From the NCBI GenBank assembly GCA_902806575.1, contig CADCXD010000002.1, positions 1,736,001-1,800,000 of the forward strand: a DNA stretch of 64,000 nucleotides, given 5' to 3'. The DNA is from Jackrogersella multiformis. Its lineage: Eukaryota; Ascomycota; Sordariomycetes; Xylariales; Hypoxylaceae. Below, piece by piece: positions 59,815 to 64,000 of the stretch; the stretch's first letter is position 1, and every line of letters starts with the position of its first letter. The notes under the pieces are model-generated. The model did not search any database. It saw nothing but the letters and a program-made list of their open reading frames with translations, and was not told where the DNA came from. A program made the position numbers and the translations under genes.

Positions 59815-60693
59815 GGCTCGTAGATTGTCCTGGCGGTTTGCCGAGGAATTCCGTGCCTGTTGCCTAGCTTATAAGCTTGGGCGGTGTAGGCATGAATTTC
59901 TATCAGGGAGGTGTCGTAGATTGAAATAATTGTAGATATTGTTGTAGAATATTGCCTTGGCTGCTTGGTGGCCGGGAGTTAGAAAAGGTTGTGTATGCAG
60001 GTGGTATCACGTTGTGGCGCAAACGTTTTAATGAGGTTCTAATAACTAGGTACCTAGGTGGAGGTTACCTATTTTTCTCAGCCTTGTCGCGTGCTGTTGT
60101 TGATAGGTAATTGTTGTATTCCGTACAGTGGCACGTATTTTTCGCCGCCTATCACTAAGTTTTTTTATTTTTTAATCGAGTTACCCCCCTGTTCCTTCTT
60201 ACATGTTACGCCACAAGATGCACCTGCTATCCATGCACGGTAACTTCAATCCCTGCATTTTCCACTAAATATTAGCGGTCAATCACGGCAGAACTTACTT
60301 TAGGTACCTAGGCTGCTAGGGTACCAGATTACTAACAGTCCCTCTACTGTAGCTCAGCCTTCCTCTTCAACTTCCAAAGTTCCAAAATTCCAACCTATCT
60401 CAGTGGAAGCTTAACACTTATTGTCTACATTATCCGAACAAAGACCAGCCGGAACTCTTTCTCCATTTCCAACACCCACTTTCAAAAAACTTACCGGAAA
60501 TGTTTATCTTTTAAACATGATCAAGAATCTTTTCTACAGCTATTCACTACTTCATTCACCGGCTCGCGGCTCCCGGCTCCTTTCTCTAACAATCTCCAAC
60601 GGTCCAACCTACATATCCAATCCCATTAGAATCCGCGCATCCAAAGTCACGATCGACAGTTACCCTTGAAAATACGCCTCTCTAAGATTCGCG
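59815..60693. other. Shared upstream region of the Aquarius (-) and THOC1-GK (+) genes
   Basis: 879 bp between two divergent mRNA-processing genes. AT-rich in the middle, with TACCTAGGT motifs at about 60047-60058 and 60302-60312. No gene. Confidence 0.6.
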
Positions 60694-63388
60694 ATGCCTT
60701 CGGCGAAGAACCTAGACCTCGAACTTCCCCAGGTAGAAGCCTTCGCGACACTGCTACAGGATGCCTTAAACCATGCGCGATCCGCCAAGCCGAGCGCGTC
60801 CATCGAGCCTCCTCTCACTAAGGCCGATTTCGACAGCTTCCTCGTACAGCTTCCCGCCATATTCCCGTGGGCGTACTCGGGTAGTGTTTCGGAAAAGGAG
60901 CGAAATCGCCAGTTCGCTGTCGTGGAAACAGCTGTACGACATGTGTTCAGTAGCTTAGTTGTTAGTGACGAGTCCCCCATCCCTCTGTTAGACGTCGACG
61001 CCTGACCATTTTCAGGCCTCAACTTCGATCGACTCGCCCGAGTTTGTCCAGATTTGGAACCTTTTCGACTTCTTGTCGGCCTTGTCCGATAGCGACCAAT
61101 GCGACCATGCCCTCCTTTTCTGGCTCGTGGAGGAGCTTCTCGATAGCCAGACGACCGAAGGATGCCGCAAGATCTTCGATTTTCTCGAGTCGCGAAGGGA
61201 GCAGATAATAGCAAACAACCTCAGCTCGAAGAAGCTGGTCATCCTGAGATCCTGCAACGATCTCCTGCGCCGACTTTCTCGTGCCGAAGATACGGCCTTC
61301 TGCGGTCGAGTCTTCATATTCATGTTCCAGTGCTTCCCCCTAGGAGATAGGAGCTCGGTAAACCTGCGCGGAGAATATCACGTCGAAAATGTTACGGCGT
61401 TCGAGGAGACGCCGATCGAACCAGACGGCTCAGCCGATAAGATGGTAGTGGATACGGAAACCGACTCCGCAAAAGATGGGAAGGAGGAGAGCAAGGTTTC
61501 GACCAAGGCCGTCTCGTTCGACGCGAAGAACAAACCGACTTCTGAGAAGCCGCTCGACGCCGATGCGCTGTATCCCATCTTCTGGTCGCTTCAGCATTAC
61601 TTCAGCCAACCTACCGCGCTCTTCGATCCTGCCCACCTCGTCAAGTTCAAGGCTAGGCTGGAGGCGACCATGTCTGCGTTCGAGACAGTCGAGAAGCTCC
61701 AGAGGAGCACAAAGGGCTCCAACGAGAGCAAGGTAATGTCCCAGAAGAGAAAGCATCCGGAGGGGGAGGACGACCTTCGCAGCAGCACCAACAACCCCAA
61801 ATACCTTACAGGCAGGGAGCTTTTCGAGCTAGAGGTACGCTCCCCGTCTCCCCGCGGCTCTCCCGCTAGCGGAACTCGATCTAACAACTACGCAGATAGG
61901 CGATCTATACTTCAGACGCCATATCCTTATACAAGCCTTTATCATACTGGACTTCCTCCTGTCGCTTACTCCCCAGGCCAGGGCAAAACTCGCCAATATC
62001 AAGGCGCAGAACAGGTCTGTGATCTATGCCGATCAGAAGCTTGGAGAAGATGATGTAAGTCCCAATAAAAAAGCACTAGGCTTGGTATCGCTAACCACAC
62101 CCAGGCCAAATGGGCGAGATCCATGAAGGATAGGATCACGACCTACATCCAAGCCGAAAACGATGGGTATTTCTTCTTCCGCGTGGTCGAGAGCGTCATC
62201 TCGAGGGACAAGGGCTGGGTCCGTTGGAAGGTCGAGGGTTGCCCACCTATCAAGCGAGATCCTGTCTCCCCCGCCGATTTCAACGAGGCAAAAGCTAGCG
62301 CCAGGCGTATCGCGACCAACAAGAGGCTACGGGCCGTACCCATGGGCTCGATATCTTTAGAATTCTTGAAGGAAGAAGACGGCGAGACGGCGATGGAGGC
62401 GTTGAAGGATCCGGAGAGGTGGAAGCTCCCTGATTTGAACGTCTTCAAGGAGAAGATAGCTGCGGACGACCTCAACCTGGAATTCGCAGGCAGCGAGAAG
62501 GAAAAGTCAGAGATACTTGAAGCCAAGGCCAGCAAGACGTGGAGAGCCCTCAGGATCGCCCGGAGGTCGAAGCTTGCCGTCTTCGACAAAATTGACGACT
62601 GGCAAAAGGTTGACGCCATCTTCCAGGAGCAGTCGAAGCTAGCGGACGAGGCCGAGGGGGTGCAGGCGAACGGTCAGCTTCCGGAAGATAGACGGCCAAT
62701 CATCATAACAGGCCCGAGCAAGGTTGGCAAGTCAACGCTGGTCTCGATGCTCCTGGAGAAGCACGAGGATGTATTCGGCAAGGTCATTCAGCACACCACA
62801 CGAACTCCGAAGGATGGAGAGGTCGATGGCCAGGATTACCACTTTGTCGATTCCAAGACTTTTAACACTATACTGGATGGTGATTACTTTCTCGAGTTCA
62901 GCAGCCGAGACGGGTTTGACTACGGAACGAATCGGAGGACAGCCGAAGCTTTAGAAGAGTCCGGGAAAGTTCCACTGATCCAATTGGATCGTGAAGTAAG
63001 TCCAGATATATATCATCAACGCAGAAATCGCCTACTAACTTCGGTCCAGGGCACTCAGATAGCCAGAGATAATGGCTACTCTGCACGGATTGTATTCGTC
63101 TCGCCGCCTAGCATCGATGACCTAGAGGCCCGACTAAGGAAAGCAGACAACATAAGCGAAGAGAGCATACAGAGCACATTAAAGGCCGCCCAGGATGATA
63201 TGGAGCAGGCGGAATCCGGCGGTTCCTACGACGTCATCGTCACAAATGGAGAGTTAGGGGAGGCATATAAGAATCTAGAGGCGTTTATCTATGGGGTCTC
63301 GGGAGAAACGAACGGAATCAATGGCAATGGCGCTACTACAGAAGATGTAACAATGGAGGACACGGCAAGCGGTGATGCGATATCATAA
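60694..63388 (+). CDS. HPR1: THO complex subunit 1 (Hpr1/THOC1) fused to a guanylate-kinase-like domain
   Basis: Predicted join(60694..60960, 61016..61834, 61896..62054, 62105..62995, 63050..63388), 824 aa; all joins keep phase. The N-terminal 550 or so residues are THOC1: WNLFDFLSALSDSDQCDHAL, EELLDSQTTEGCRKIFDFLE, CNDLLRRLSRAEDTAFCGRV and LIQAFIILDFLLSL. THO couples transcription to mRNA export. Exon 4 carries both the end of THOC1 and a guanylate-kinase fold beginning RRPIIITGPSKVGKST (P-loop about 618-626), then HTTRTPKDGEVDGQDYHFV, FLEFSSRDGFDYGTN, VFVSPPSIDDLEARLRK and a final helix (AYKNLEAFIYG). Against yeast Guk1 the P-loop, R38, Y50, E69, Y78 and D100 positions are kept, but S34, R41 and D98 equivalents are Q, K and Q. 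A short acidic tail follows. Catalytic activity is doubtful. Confidence 0.92.
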
Positions 63389-64000
63389 GGCACGGGCCGC
63401 TTCATTCACTATGACCGTACTCTCTACCGCTTCGTTGGATTCGGAATCCGGGCTGATGATGAATGTGGACGGCGCCTACACTTTAAGACATTGGTCATCA
63501 CGGTTAGGTCGGAGCCTCCACCAATGTACGATATCTGTTGGGTCAGGAGTCGGGTTCTTACCAGGCGTTCATCATCCGCCGTACTCTCTACTACAACGTG
63601 CCATCGCGAGGACTGGTGTAGACGGGCAGGTGCATGGACGGATGTAAAGTCGTTTGATGGTTCGCATAGGGAGTGCCAGTGGTTTCGCAATCGAGATACC
63701 CATACCATACCATGACATACATACATTTCACTGCATATCGCATATCGCATATCAGGAGTCTTGCGCCGTATCTAGGTACCTAGCACGCGAGATTTGTTAT
63801 TTGCGCCGTGCCTGTATGAGACGTCCATCGAAGGACACTAAGATGATGCGAAAAGTGGGCCGAAGCCGTAGATATAAAATAGCACTCCCCGCTTATCTTA
63901 CTACATAACCTGTGTGCTCCACGCCGCGAAGTTATCACAGCAAATCATATACAGTCCCACACCTGTTTAACACACGAAAACGAGACTAAGCGAATAGCCC
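63389..64000. other. 3' region after THOC1-GK, no gene seen
   Basis: Open frames on both strands between 63372 and 63908 overlap one another and have no coding features. A threefold CATATCGCATATCG run is near 63733-63752. A gene starting beyond the window could have its flank here. Confidence 0.5.

Noticed and set aside
60694..63388. THOC1 and guanylate kinase as two neighbouring genes
   Set aside because: Exon 4 runs without a stop through the end of THOC1 into the P-loop, and all flanking joins keep one frame.

Overview
The window is nuclear DNA of a filamentous ascomycete, most likely a Sordariomycete. Coding exons are GC-rich at third codon positions. Introns are short (about 50-190 bp) with GT..AG ends and CTAAC/CTGAC branch sites. 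Between genes lie long AT-rich stretches peppered with a palindromic ACCTAGGT/GGTACC motif. Markers such as a WOPR regulator, the velvet protein VelC, a fused-type THO subunit and a DUF1770/Atg43-like protein fit the Pezizomycotina. No bacterial-type operons, CRISPR arrays, intact transposons or convincing tRNA genes were seen.

Layout, left to right: WOPR transcription factor (+, 741-2446); mitochondrial cardiolipin synthase (+, 3981-5548); mitochondrial tRNA-modifying enzyme MTO1 (+, 6585-8746); a small hydrophilic protein (-, 9135-9815); a gene-poor 9.3 kb stretch; VelC (+, 19147-20481); pyruvate dehydrogenase E1-alpha (+, 21776-23165); prephenate dehydratase (-, 23710-25107); translation release factor eRF1 (-, 26610-28304) with a 3' intron and downstream in-frame exon (26185-26442); a WHIM-domain chromatin protein (+, 31147-33294); a DUF1770/Atg43-like protein (-, 34041-34820); an unrecognised 568-residue protein (-, 35263-37118); a mitochondrial PPR protein (-, 37853-39802); DNA polymerase alpha catalytic subunit (+, 40374-45050); eIF4G (-, 46526-51339); a 4 kb AT-rich gap; the spliceosomal helicase Aquarius/Cwf11 (-, 55435-59814); and THO complex subunit 1 fused to a guanylate-kinase-like domain (+, 60694-63388).

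Most genes are single-copy housekeeping genes: mitochondrial function (cardiolipin, tRNA modification, PDH, PPR, possibly mitophagy), translation (eRF1, eIF4G), replication (POL1) and mRNP assembly (Aquarius and THO, divergently arranged). Two are developmental regulators (WOPR and VelC). All exon joins were worked out by hand from splice signals, reading phase and family similarity; no alignment or RNA data were available.

The two observations most worth following are: (1) the eRF1 transcript, where a UGA stop is followed by CAG, a spliceable intron and an 86-codon open frame in exactly the same phase, suggesting a 3'-UTR-intron control circuit and possibly stop-codon readthrough of the termination factor's own mRNA; and (2) the THOC1-guanylate kinase fusion, in which the kinase-like half keeps a P-loop but has changed several GMP-binding positions.
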